Positions 22,080 through 32,096 of a stretch of DNA of 64,000 nt are shown piece by piece (positions within the stretch are counted from its first letter, which is position 1; every line of letters begins with the position of its first letter). Made by a program: the position numbers and the translations under genes. Location of the stretch: assembly GCA_922989275.2 (NCBI GenBank), contig OV277866.1, forward strand, positions 51,389,246 to 51,453,245, read 5' to 3'. The notes under the pieces were generated by a model. The model searched no databases. It had not been told where the DNA came from and saw only the letters and a list, made by a program, of their open reading frames with translations. This DNA is from Gari tellinella (Eukaryota > Mollusca > Bivalvia > Cardiida > Psammobiidae).

Positions 22080-22429
22080 TTAACTCTTTTATGATCAAAT
22101 TTGTCGTGAGTTTTTTTGCCCATTCATCGCCATATTTTGGTCTGCTTCAATATTGTTTTCTGCAATATCGTTTCAATGTTAGAATTAAGGCAGTATACAT
22201 GTAACTGATGTAATTTCAAAACAAGTGGCAAACAGTTTTGATCAGCGTAACGCGGCGTCTAATCAGGACCCAAACTGTTTGACTATCGTACATGTATCGA
22301 TATTTCTTAAGTCATACTACATTGAATCTTTCTTTGAAGCGATCTTTCAAACAACAACATTGAAGCAGATGACAATAAAGCGGGGAAGTGTTAAAACCCT
22401 CACGATTAATTTGACGCAGAAAGGGTTAA
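22080..22429. mobile_element. Head-to-head double family B element
   Basis: TTAA at both ends. The first 115 bp are the family B right end in reverse (TTTATGATCAAATTTGTCGT); the last part is the same right end forward (ACGATTAATTTGACGC, then AAAGGGTTAA). An H1 hairpin sits between them. The result is a 350-bp imperfect palindrome. Confidence 0.75.
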
Positions 22430-22734
22430 ATCGGGGAGAGAGAGAGAAAGAGAATAACGTCTTTTCTACTGTATCTAAGTTAATATCTATAAGTTTAGTT
22501 TAAACATAATTCATTTTTCACTTAACATGAATATAAAGATCACAAGTTCTAACATCTGTTAAGTGACCTTACATGTAACATGGGACTAGAAATGACCGGA
22601 GGTTCAATTGTTCTAATGTGCTAAACTTAATACCTCTTTTCCTCATATCTTATTAACCACTTCTAGAACCTTTCATATTGTGGTGGGTGGAGTAACAAGG
22701 GACATGAACAAAGATTAAATACTTCAATGCTTAC

Positions 22735-22794
22735 CGGTTTGTTTCTCTACGACTGGCTTAGGTTTTTCCTGACGTGGGCTCGGTTTAACTGTTT
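22735..22794 (-). CDS. Exon 4, 60-bp proline/lysine-rich micro-exon
   Basis: A strong acceptor (T-rich tract ending TATAG) and donor GTAAGC flank a 60-bp phase 1-1 exon. With the G from exon 3 it reads ETVKPSPRQEKPKPVVEKQT. It lies only 310 bp from exon 3. The length, phase and VKPS motif recur in exon 5 (VKPSHVIEKAKPK), consistent with an exon duplication giving a repeat-like linker that can vary by splicing. Confidence 0.8.
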
Positions 22795-23104
22795 CTATAA
22801 AAAAAAGAACCGAATGCAAAATACATGTATACATGTATCATTTATAAATATTAGTGCATGTTCAATGTATTCCGGTATATCAAGTATTGGATTTGCGCAA
22901 AACTAATTCGCCACAATATGCAAAACGATGTTAGTTTTGTGCCAAGATTATTACGTAAAAACGCTACATGTATATTAGTATAATATTACTCGTAAATTGA
23001 TATTTAATGTCTGTCATAGTTTTGACAGTACAAAAGTGGAAAATAATTTAGAATATAACTGTTAGATCCAAAACGTGGACCAAAACAATTTGAAACACAC
23101 TTAC
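22795..23104 (-). other. Short intron 3-4
   Basis: 310 bp with GTAAGTG donor and T-rich acceptor. It is the only intron in the window free of recognisable transposon insertions; it holds a short ACATGTATACATGTAT run near 22823. Confidence 0.75.
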
Positions 23105-23272
23105 CTTTAGGGACAGGGATAGTTTCCTGTTTATGAGGTGGTGCTTTTTCCTTTCTAGGGCTCGGTTTCTCCTCGTTTTTCGGTACTAAGGTATTCACCT
23201 TGGGCACAGGGCCGTTCATTAGGGGCTGTTCTTTGGCAGGAGCGGTGGCGGACCGTGGCTCGGAGTCGGGCC
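23105..23272 (-). CDS. Exon 3, proline/lysine-rich, of the unidentified gene
   Basis: The acceptor is GGTTTCAG at 23273 and the donor GTAAGTG begins at 23104. The 168-bp exon is a whole number of codons with phase 1 on both sides, so it could be skipped without shifting frame. It encodes about 56 residues, with SATAPAKEQP, NEEKPSPRKEK and QETIPVPK, low in hydrophobics and likely disordered. Exons 3, 4 and 5 share the Pro-Lys-Glu style and the 1-1 phase, which suggests expansion by exon duplication. Confidence 0.8.
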
Positions 23273-23389
23273 CTGAAACCAACGAAAGCGACACTTGAGC
23301 TAAGTGACAATCAAGGTTTAGGACTCCTAATGAGATTGGACCAAAATCTGTACTCTACGTACAGCAATCGGTCATTCTCGTCTCCAAAC

Positions 23390-23640
23390 TACAGTGGAGA
23401 ATGTGTTATTCTTTCCCAATAAACGCGTTTACGCAAAAACTATTATTTCCTGTGCAAACAGTTTGGAGCCAGATCAGACGCCGGGTAACCCGGCGTCTGA
23501 TTAGGCTCCAAACAGTTTGCAACTCAGATAAAAATGAAATCTCAAAGTTGTCAAAAGGCTGTCTTTTTCTACAGTTTAGTGTTTTGCGTTTGCGTCTCGT
23601 TTGCGTTTAAACGGGAAAGAATAACAGATTCTCCACTGTA
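23390..23640 (+). mobile_element. Family A MITE, intact
   Basis: Perfect TACAGTGGAGAA and TTCTCCACTGTA ends and an H1 palindrome. It lies 118 bp upstream of exon 3. Confidence 0.92.
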
Positions 23641-23715
23641 TTTGCAATGGAAATTATGATTTTAGCATATACATATACGCGTATATCGGGAAAGAATATC
23701 GTATTCGCCACTGTA
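23641..23715 (-). mobile_element. Family A right-end fragment
   Basis: TTTGCAATGGAAATTATGAT to GTATTCGCCACTGTA; the left part was lost where the neighbouring copy inserted. Confidence 0.7.
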
Positions 23716-23824
23716 CCATTGAAGATTCCAAGTAGTCTGCTCAACATATTGAATGTTTGGTTTTCGTAATTCTCTCCTGTGTGTCTATAACATAATCCTG
23801 AGAATCACATTTTAGTAACAGCAC

Positions 23825-24079
23825 TTTGGTGGACAATACGTGATTGTTTCCCCTTTAAACGAAACAAAACGCAAATGCAATGCAATAAATGTATAAAATG
23901 ACATGTGTTTTTTTTTTAATTTTATGACGATTCATTTTTGTCTCAGTGGAGCACGGTTTGCAGTCTGGTCAAACACCGGGTTACTCTGCGTCCGACTTTG
24001 CTTCAAACTGTTTGCAATGGACATCTTGAATTAAGTATGAATGCGTTTAAAGGGAAATAAAAACGTATGTTCCACGGTA
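23825..24079 (-). mobile_element. Degenerate family A copy
   Basis: CCCCTTTAAACGAAACAAAAC at the left, an H1 remnant (CAAACACCGGGTTACTCTG), GTATGTTCCACGGTA at the right. Confidence 0.7.
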
Positions 24080-24172
24080 CATCCATTTTACAACCCGTTC
24101 TCTTCACCAGATTTGTTTTGTTCAGCTATGCATGCAGACATTAAGGTTGCTATCATTACTAATAGACCAATA

Positions 24173-24420
24173 TACATTGGAGAAGACATTATACTTTCCC
24201 AATACACATTTACGCTAATTCTATCATTTCCATTGCAAATAGTTTGAAGCCAGATCAGACGCCGGAAGACCCGGCGTCTGATCAGTTTCCAAACTTTTTG
24301 CCATTACTATTAAATTGAACATTCATATTTGTTTAAAACTTGTCATTTTCAACATTTCATTGAAATACGTTTGCGTTTTGTTTGCGTTTAAAAGGGAAAG
24401 AATAATGTCTTCTCCACTGA
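24173..24420 (+). mobile_element. Family A MITE
   Basis: TACATTGGAGAAGACA to GTCTTCTCCACTGA; H1 palindrome with a GAAGACCC loop. Confidence 0.85.
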
Positions 24421-24709
24421 AAGTTGTAAATTGATAGGAAAAGTTATATTCCTCGGTCTGAAAGCGGGTGTCTCCTATTGAAGTCGGTGGCTTTGGTCTA
24501 GGAATGATAATACAATCACACCATGTTGAATGTTCTATACAATTATCAAACCAAACATTTAACAAAATATATAAACCGAACAATGCTGCATCATTAAATA
24601 TAATACTTAGATCGGATTGCTATCAAATCTACAGGATTTGCGTTTCATGCCGTAACAATTGCATTTGCATTTCTATAACTGATATATGATCCCTCTAAAA
24701 CAGTTGTGC

Positions 24710-24958
24710 TACAGTGGAGAAAACGTTATTCTTTCCCAATAAACGCAGTTTCGTTGAAACACATATTTCATATGCAAACAGTTTGGAGCCAGATCAGACG
24801 CCGGGTTACCCGGCGTCTGATCAGGCTACAAACTGTTTGCCACTCAGATTAAAACAAATAGTAAGAATTGTCAAAAGATGTCCTTTTCAACATTTATTGC
24901 ATTGCGATTGGGTTTCGTTTGCATTTAAACGGGAAAGAATAACGTATTCTCCACTGTT
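24710..24958 (+). mobile_element. Family A MITE
   Basis: TACAGTGGAGAAAACG to CGTATTCTCCACTGTT with an intact H1 palindrome. Confidence 0.9.
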
Positions 24959-25222
24959 TAGCGTCCCGTGAATGGGAAGCGACATATACATGTATTGCGG
25001 ACTCTGAACAGACGCCGCATAATTCACTATTTGCTAACAGGAATTTCTATAAGAAATAAAAGGAAAAAAATGAAACCTTAGACCAGGTATCCCTTAATTA
25101 AATATGAACTCGTTCAATGTACAGGTACATGTATACAGGAGCCGTATATACATTCCTTATGTACATGTATATATATATAAGCATGGGAGAATCCACTTTG
25201 TATAAACAAACATCATAGGATG

Positions 25223-25373
25223 TACAGTTAAGAAGACTTTTTTTCTTTCTCGCAAACGAAACTAACGACGCAATGCACTTACATGTAGAACACAACAGTT
25301 TCTTGAAAACAGTTTACTCTGAGTGGCAAACAGGTTGGAGCCTGATCAGATGCCCGGTTCCAAACTGTGTTCA
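25223..25373 (-). mobile_element. Family A copy, truncated
   Basis: TACAGTTAAGAAGACT to a partial H1 (GATCAGATGCCCGGTTCC); cut by the next copy. Confidence 0.65.
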
Positions 25374-25756
25374 TACAATGGAGAAGACGAAATTCTTTCC
25401 CGTTTATACGAGTGGCAAAAAGTAAGAAGCCTAATCAGACTCTGGGTTACCCGGCGTCTGATCTGGCTCTAAACTGTTTGCAAGGGAAATAATAGTTTAA
25501 GCGTTTAAACGCGTTAACCCTTTGCCTGCTGGTCGCGACTTTATTGATTTTTGCAAAACGTTTAGATCCAGATCAGACGCCGCGTAACGCGGCGTCTGGT
25601 CTGGATCCAAACTGTTTGACACTCGTCTTTAAGTTTCTTTACTTATAAAATGTATACATCTAAATTTAACAAACTTTACAGACGACAATTTCAAAGCAGA
25701 CGACATCATCCCATATAAGGGTTAATGGCAAAGGGTAACGTCTTCTCCACTGTAAC
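25374..25756 (-). mobile_element. Family A copy interrupted by family B
   Basis: TACAATGGAGAAGACG, H1 hairpin, TTTAAACGCG, then a family B insertion (25514-25725), then AAAGGGTAACGTCTTCTCC and ACTGTA. Confidence 0.82.
25514..25725 (-). mobile_element. Family B MITE inserted at TTAA in family A
   Basis: TTAACCCTTTGCCTGCTGG at the left and ATATAAGGGTTAA at the right. TTAA is present on both sides within a family A copy. The CCCTTTGCCTGC start is typical of piggyBac-type ends. It carries H1 and the AGACGACAATTTCAAAGCAG body. Confidence 0.88.
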
Positions 25757-25836
25757 TTATCTGTATTACATGTACATATACGTTCTTGCATACACCCGCT
25801 AATCCACATGACAACCATGGTTACATGCAGGCTGGA

Positions 25837-26203
25837 TGAAGTGCTCCCTTCCTACAATGACCCTCCCAACAACGATTCCCTCCTTTCAACAACGCTTGCC
25901 GCTGTTCCCAAAACAAGAAATTTATGTCTAACGCTTTCACTAACTGCTGCAATATCGTCTGCTTAAAATTGTCGCCTGTTGTTTTTTCTCAAAATTATGT
26001 AATGGACACTTTAACAGAAGAAACATGAAGACGAATGACAAACAGTTTGAAACCAGATCAGACGCCGCGATACGCGGCGTCTGATATCGGTTCAATATGT
26101 TTCAAATGTAATCTAAGGGTATTAATTCCCCCTCCCTATAACAACTCCCTCCGAGCAACACACACATTCTTTGTCTCCCATTGGTTGTTGTTGAAGAGAC
26201 GGA
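25837..26203. mobile_element. Family C element
   Basis: GAAGTGCTCCCTTCCTACAA at the left and CTCCCATTGGTTGTTGTTG at the right, with ATATCGTCTGCTTAAAATTG and an H1 hairpin (ACCAGATCAGACGCCGCG). The extreme right end is decayed. Confidence 0.75.
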
Positions 26204-26339
26204 TTAACATCAACACTTACATGTAGCAACTTATGCGGTGACTGGCTACAAAGTTCGCCGTAATTAACATTTATATCACAATATGCATGTAATAGCATGG
26301 AAGCCTAATGATGGTGTCATTAATATGAACTATAGTCAA

Positions 26340-26587
26340 TTAACCTTTTAACTCTCAATGGCGCCTGAAAGCGCGTTTGCAAACAGTTTGGCTCCTGATC
26401 AGACGCCGCGTCACGCGGCGTCTGATCAAGACCCACACTGTTTGACACTCGTATCGATATTTATAAACTCATATAACCTTAAATCTAACTTTTAAACGTA
26501 TCTTGCAGACACTAATACTGAAGCAAACGGCAGTAAAGCGGTGAAGGGGTAAAATTCTCCCGAATAATTTCATCATGGAAGTGTTAA
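26340..26587 (+). mobile_element. Family B MITE, intact
   Basis: TTAACCTTTTAACTCTCAAT to ATGGAAGTGTTAA; H1 hairpin with GCGTCACGCGG centre; GCAGACACTAATACTGAAGC body. Confidence 0.82.
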
Positions 26588-26774
26588 CCCCCTCTAGTGT
26601 CGGGCATATAGCTCTACGTCATCCATAAACAGTTATCACGTAAAAAATCACTTATCCTATATGCAAACAGTGCAGCCCAAGATCAGTAGCATGAGCTTTT
26701 TGATTTGAGTGTCATATTTGTCATTTTACAATATATTGTAAATAGACATCCCTTAATAGCATATGATATAATTG

Positions 26775-26983
26775 ACCTAAATGGAAAGCGTTATTCTTTT
26801 CCGTTTAAACGCATACGAAGCGCAAAAGCAATGCACTACATGTATAAACTGTAGACAATTATAACTTTTTGACATTTCTCACGATTTATGTTAATCTGAG
26901 TCGCAGGCAGTTTGAAGAGTGACCAGATGCCTGTTTTGTCGTAAATTCGTTTATTTGGAAAGACTAGTTACTCATCCGCTGTA
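26775..26983 (-). mobile_element. Family A copy with deletion
   Basis: AATGGAAAGCGTTATTC, CCGTTTAAACGCATACG, hairpin reduced to GACCAGATGCCTG, right end CTCATCCGCTGTA. Confidence 0.65.
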
Positions 26984-27184
26984 GATGCAGTTCCGAATTA
27001 ACGCGTTCTTACATGTATGATTGGGTTGCGAATACACTAAATTTGTATTCCGCGTCTTGTCCGCGCCCTAGTGGACGCCAGGTCTTAGACGCCGGGGTGA
27101 CACGGCACTGGTACATGTACATTGTACATGTATTGCTCCAAACTATTTGGAATTTGCTTCAACATAAATCATTTATTGCGAACA

Positions 27185-27398
27185 TTAACCCTTAGCCCGC
27201 CAACTAAATTGTCGTCTGCTATATTTCTCGTCTGCTTCAAGTTTCAAAGTGCTTCAAAGTTGCTCAAAATTGCTGAAAATGTTGTCCGAGTGTCAAACAG
27301 CTTGGATCCTGATGAGACGCCGAGTTACTCGGCGTCTCATCCGGATCCAAGCTGTTTGCATATGGAGCTATAGTCGTGACTGGCAGGCTAAGGGTTAA
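27185..27398. mobile_element. Family B subtype with CCCTTAGCC ends
   Basis: TTAACCCTTAGCCCGCC and GGCAGGCTAAGGGTTAA form a 17-bp inverted repeat with TTAA on both sides. H1 variant with GATGAGACGCCGAGTTACTC. GTCGTCTGC words flank the hairpin. Confidence 0.87.
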
Positions 27399-27484
27399 GA
27401 TTCCACTCACTCTGCAACGACAATGAGTGGAATAGTTGTTGTCTGCCGAAAAATGCCATCTGCTTGCTGTTGAAAAAGTTTCTA

Positions 27485-27938
27485 TACAATTGAGAAGATG
27501 TTATTCTTTCCCAATCAAAACGTTTATAATGTTACCCGGCGTCTGATCAGGCTCCTGACTGTTTGCCACTCAGGTTAAAAATTAATACTCAGGGATGTCA
27601 GAAAATTGTCATTTCCTACATTCTATTGCAATGAGTTTGCGTTTCGTTTGCGGTTACAGTGGAGAAAATGTTATTCTTTCCCAATAAACGCTACTACTCT
27701 AAAACTATTATTTCCATTGCAAACAGTTTGGAGCCAGATCAGACGCCGGGTAACCCGGCGTCTGATCAGGCTCCAAACTGTTTGTGGCCAAGATAAACAT
27801 GAATTATCAAAATTGTTCAGAAGTTGTACTTTTCAACGATTTAGTGTTTTGCGTTTGCGTACGTTTGCGTTTAAACGGGAAAGAATAACGGATTATCCAC
27901 TGTAAACGGCACGACAAACGTCTTCTTCACGGGATAAT
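27485..27938 (+). mobile_element. Family A host copy split by another family A copy
   Basis: TACAATTGAGAAGATG at the left, half an H1, GTTTGCGGT, then the nested copy 27655-27904, then AACGGCACGACAAACGTC and TTCTTCAC. Joining the flanks restores the GCGTTTAAACGG of the family. Confidence 0.8.
27655..27904 (+). mobile_element. Family A MITE nested in family A
   Basis: TACAGTGGAGAA to TATCCACTGTA with a perfect H1. TA is duplicated on each side relative to the host consensus GTTTAAACG, which fixes TA as the target. Confidence 0.92.
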
Positions 27939-28041
27939 TGACAGGAATAGGCTCTGAAGGACAGAAACCTGATCAGGGTCTATACTGTCTGCATTGTCCT
28001 GAAATCCTTTTCTTGTAACGGAGGCTTTAATGATTTCTTAC

Positions 28042-28205
28042 CATGACTCTCCTTCTTTGGAGGTTGCAGCCGTTTGGCCCTTTCCTGTCCCTTTTGTCCA
28101 TGACTAGGATCCTGAGCTTGTTTGGGTCTGGGGAGTTCATTGAAGGTTCGTCCTCGGCGGGGTTCTGTAGGTCTTCCCTTCAGCACACTATCATTGTGAA
28201 TGGCT
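28042..28205 (-). CDS. Exon 2 of the unidentified minus-strand gene
   Basis: A pyrimidine tract (CTTCCTCTTTTCTAG) precedes the exon and GTAAGAA follows it at 28041. Starting at 28205 the exon is phase 2 to phase 1; the codon split with exon 1 becomes AG+A (Arg). It encodes about 54 residues rich in Arg, Lys, Pro and Gln (for example KGRPTEPRRGR and AKRLQPPKKESH), probably disordered. A second AG two bases on (start 28203) would change the incoming phase and would not match exon 1. No known domain is visible. Confidence 0.7.
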
Positions 28206-29059
28206 CTAGAAAAGAGGAAGAATAGTCATGGTTAGGTACAGCAAAGAAAACTGTTTCTTTCTCAATGAACTCGTGTCACTGGGGGCCAACGGAGTATCAC
28301 GAGGATTGTTTCGCACAGAAGTCCTGTATATGTTCCGCACCGATAAAGTGCATATTTCGTGTACACAAAACGAAAGTAAAACACGAATTGATAAACAATG
28401 CTATAAACATGATAATAACATTACCTTTTTAGATTCATTGTATCAATGGAATATTACTTGGGTTATAAAGAATCTGTAGTAATGCAATAAATGGATTTTA
28501 AATCGAGTTTAACAAATAAACATTGTATAGGTGCCGCACAGAGTATGTATATGTTACTAAACGAAGTCCATTTTATATGTATATGTTACCAACTGAAGTC
28601 ATCATTGAATTTATAGGATACAAACCGCCACGTATCATGTTGCTTACCGTTTATCTCGAAAATAAATGATCTCCACCAAATCTGTTGATAGTGACAGTCC
28701 AGTGAGAAATTTTTTAAAGGTTAACACACAAAAAACTGGTCCATTTCATGTAAGTTTCTGAAGCAGTTAAAAGTGCAGGACTAGGATATGAATTCGATCA
28801 ATCAACTGTTGCGGAAGCAGATGAAGCTGACAGAGTGGTTGATTTGTCCGAGCAACTGGAAACAAATTCAAAGCGACATAACATCTTTAAAAATGTTGCA
28901 TCCCGAATTGATCTGTGAAAGTTTGCAGCATGTTCTATATAGGAAAATATTCAAAGGGCTATACTTTTGTAAAACAGAAACAGCCAATATTCCATATAGG
29001 CCTTAACCGTTCGTCAAGCGTTCATTAAGCGTTCGTTAACCGTTCACTATGCGTTTCTT

Positions 29060-29164
29060 ACGCATAGATAAACGCGTAAATGGGTAGGAATAGCGTATTT
29101 ACCACTGTACAGTGGTTATTCTTACCCGTTTAATCGCAAACAGAACGCAAACGCTATGCAATTA
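29060..29164 (-). mobile_element. Two family A end fragments
   Basis: A right end (AAACGCGTAAATGGG, then ATTTACCACTGTA) meets a left end (TACAGTGGTTATTCTTACCC, GCAAACGCTATGC) at 29107. Confidence 0.6.
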
Positions 29165-29414
29165 TACAGTGGAGAAACCGTTATTCTTTTCCGTTTAAAC
29201 GCAAACGAAACGCAAACGCATTGCAATGAAATATAGAAAAAGACAATTGTTGGACAATTTTGACTACTTGTTTTTATTTGAGTGGCAAACAGTTTTGAGC
29301 CTGGTCAGACGCCGGGTTATCCGGCATCTGATCTTGCTCTCAACTGTTTGCACTGGAAATAATTGTTTAGCATAAACGCGTTTATTGAGAAAGAATAACG
29401 TTTTCTCCACTGTA
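29165..29414 (-). mobile_element. Family A MITE
   Basis: TACAGTGGAGAAACCG to GTTTTCTCCACTGTA; H1 with a GTTATCCGGC loop. Confidence 0.9.
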
Positions 29415-29448
29415 AGTCTGACTATTTATTACAACCTGATTGGCTTGA

Positions 29449-29868
29449 CAGTTTGGAGTCTGATTAGACGCCGGGTAACCAATCGTTTGTTCAGTGTCCG
29501 AGGTTATCAAATTTAAATCAAACTCTGTGCTCAAAAATAAATTTTCATTACATGCTGTAGTTTTTACAAAATATGCTTGAACTAATTTAAGTAACCATAT
29601 TTGGATATGATTTTACGATAGAATAATGGTATGCAAATACTATAGTTATATACAAAATGCTTCCTGAAGTGTTATCAGCTGGGTAAAATTCTGAGTTTAG
29701 AGCACAGAGTTCATTTCAAGTTTTATAACCTTGGGGCCTTGCTCAAAACTCTTTGCCACACATGTACAGATAAATATTCATAATTTTCAAAAAGTTACCA
29801 TGTTATTGCATGGCTTTTGCAGTTAGTTTCGCTTAAAAGGGAAGGAATATTGTCTTCATTATTATAGC
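29449..29868 (+). mobile_element. Decayed family A pieces
   Basis: A left H1 arm (GACAGTTTGGAGTCTGATTA, then GACGCCGGG) and, 240 bp on, a right half (GCTCAAAACTCTTTGCCAC ... CGCTTAAAAGGGAAGG). Unrelated AT-rich DNA lies between. Confidence 0.5.
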
Positions 29869-29900
29869 GTGACTTTATTGCACTATTCAATAACTACATG

Positions 29901-30111
29901 TGCAGTATAGAGAAGCAATTATCCTACCCCGTTTGAACAAAATTGAAACCAAAAATGCAATAACATGTTAAGAATAAATCTTGATCTGAATAGTAAAAAG
30001 TTAGTCGCCTGGTCGGACGCAGGGTTAACCGGCGTGTAATCTGGCTCCAACTTGTTTTAAATTGGTTTTAAATAAACGCGTTTATTAGAAAAGAATGCCA
30101 TCGAAAATGTA
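29901..30111 (-). mobile_element. Degenerate family A copy
   Basis: TGCAGTATAGAGAAGC at the left, GGTCGGACGCAGGGTTAACC hairpin remnant, AACGCGTTTATTAGAAAAG at the right. Confidence 0.65.
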
Positions 30112-30130
30112 AGTGCAGGCCAACTTATGT

Positions 30131-30348
30131 TACAGTGGAGAAGATATAATTCTTTCCCGCAAACGTAGTGCAATAAAACTTAGACAAGACAATTTTTAAA
30201 CAATTATGTTTATAAATGTTTATCTGAGCGGCAAACAGTTTGGAGCCTGATAAGACGCCGGGTTATCCAGCGTCTGATCTGGTTCCAAACTGTTTGCATT
30301 CAAAATAGCAGTGATAACGTAAACGCGTATAACGTCTTCTCCACTGAA
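30131..30348 (-). mobile_element. Family A MITE with small deletions
   Basis: TACAGTGGAGAAGATA to GTCTTCTCCACTGA; H1 hairpin present with minor mismatches. Confidence 0.82.
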
Positions 30349-30920
30349 TATACATGTACATGTACCATTCAAAACAAGTCAAAGGGATAGTCTAATTTTA
30401 GAACTCCAAACTTGTTTGGGCCTTCTTCCTGAATGAGATACTGAAGGTCGTATTTTATCGTCTCCAATTATACCTCGCGTTAGTCACATTCTTTACTATT
30501 TGTCCAAACCAGTGAGCAATCCCTAACAACCTACCAATTAGTTCAATTATTTCAATCACTAGTTTGTACCATACGAAAAGCATAATTGAAATACTGCTGG
30601 AATCCGATATCTCGAATTCGTTAAAGCTGAATTTACCCCTGGCTTATTCCATTGTACAACAGATGAATTTCATTATTTCGAACAGGTTGAAGCAAACTTT
30701 ACCCATATTTAAAACAATAAAGGTGGCATTTCCATGTACACTAACTTTTAAATTCAAATATGTTTTACTTAAGAGGGATAGAGAGGTTCGATTGTACATG
30801 TATTTACTTATGACACGGAGTAAAAACAGACTTATGAATAGCTCGCAAATAAACTTTTAAAATCGGTCAACGAATAAAGAGGGGAAAATAGATTTTAGAA
30901 AGTTATTATTGACTTAATAG

Positions 30921-31110
30921 TACAGTTGAGTCTCCATACATGTACCTCGAGTTCAAGTCGACATTGTCCGTATTTAAAAGTGACATAGTCACATTGTTCC
31001 TTTGGCATACGAATATGTTTGACTTATGAGAGTTCTAGTTATAAGAACTCAGCTGTAAACTTGTGTTGAGCTCTACTTAGGTGAGCTCGATTTATCGAGG
31101 TTAAACTGTA
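30921..31110. mobile_element. TA-target MITE with GTTGAGTCTC / CGAGGTTAAAC ends
   Basis: TACAGTTGAGTCTCCATACA at the left and ATCGAGGTTAAACTGTA at the right, with CGAGTTCAAGTCGAC-type inner repeats. 190 bp, no coding capacity. Confidence 0.65.
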
Positions 31111-31116
31111 TCTAGT

Positions 31117-31366
31117 TACAGTGGAGAAAACGTTATTCTTTCCCTATAAACGCGTTTACGCTAAAACTATCATTTCTATTGCAAACAGTTTGGAGCCAGT
31201 TCAGACGCCGGGTAACCCGGCGTCTGATCAGGCTCCAAACTGTTTGCCACCAAGATAAAAATGAATTATCAGAATTGTCCAAAAGTAGCATTTTTCTACG
31301 TTTTAGTGTTTTGCGTTTGCGTTTCGTTTCGTTTAAACGGGAAAGAATAACGGGTTCTCCACTGTA
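31117..31366 (+). mobile_element. Family A MITE, intact
   Basis: Perfect ends and hairpin; GTTTCGTTTCG subfamily. Confidence 0.93.
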
Positions 31367-31373
31367 GTACATG

Positions 31374-31615
31374 TACAGTGCACGAGAAGACGTTATTCTT
31401 TCCCATTTAAACGCATACGAAACGTAAAGGCGTTGCACTTAAATAAGGAAAATTACTCTTATTTTTACATTTTCTCGATTTATTCTTATCTGAGCGGCAC
31501 TTGATCAGACGCTGGGTTTCCCGGCGTCTGGTCAGGCTCTAATTTGTTTGTAATGGAAATAATAGTTTTAGCGAAAACGCGTTTATTAGGAAATAATTAC
31601 GTCTTCCCCACTGTA
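31374..31615 (-). mobile_element. Family A copy, hairpin arm missing
   Basis: TACAGTGCACGAGAAGACG at the left, H1 partly lost (GATCAGACGCTGGGTTTCCC), GTCTTCCCCACTGTA at the right. It is 7 bp from the preceding copy, in opposite orientation. Confidence 0.82.
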
Positions 31616-31693
31616 TTGAACAAACAAGGTATTGTAGAATCAGAGCTATGAATGATAAGTATAGACATGGTTGATAGTAGTGAATTAGCCTTT

Positions 31694-31938
31694 TACAGTG
31701 GAGAATCTGTTATTCTTTCCCAATAAACGCGTTTACGCTAAAACTATTATTTACAGTGCAAACAGTTTGGAGCCAGATCAAACGCCGGGTAACCCGGCGT
31801 CTGATCAGGCTCCAAACTGTTTGCCACCAAGATAAACATGAAATATCAGAATTGTCCAAAAGTTGTACTTTTCTACGTTTTAGCGCTTTGCGTTTCGTTT
31901 GCGTTTAAACGGGAAAGAATAACGGATTCTCCACTGTA
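31694..31938 (+). mobile_element. Family A MITE, intact
   Basis: TACAGTGGAGAATCTG to GGATTCTCCACTGTA; H1 with one mismatch (GATCAAACGCCGG). Confidence 0.92.
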
Positions 31939-32096
31939 CTAATCTTCAGGACAATGTATTCAACGTAAAGTCTCTAGGTATAAGAATCTTCCGGTGGTGT
32001 TACCCAATTATAATTTTGAAACACCTGAACGCTCATCTTTGGTACATTAATACTATCTTTTACTGAGCGACATACAGTAGAAACTGGTTTTATAAC

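Larger units (their letters stand above)
18598..22734 (-). other. Intron 4-5 of the unidentified gene
   Basis: About 4.1 kb with at least seven family A copies and pieces of family B. The stretch 20508-21164 shows no gene or recognised repeat. Confidence 0.65.
23273..28041 (-). other. Intron 2-3 of the unidentified gene
   Basis: About 4.8 kb between GTAAGAA and GGTTTCAG, carrying several nested family A, B and C insertions listed separately. Confidence 0.7.

Noticed and set aside
28228..28479. 83-codon plus-strand frame beside exon 2
   Set aside because: No domain, no homologous look, opposite to the gene; likely chance.
30564..30860. 98-codon plus-strand frame
   Set aside because: AT-rich composition, no motif, no splice context; likely chance.
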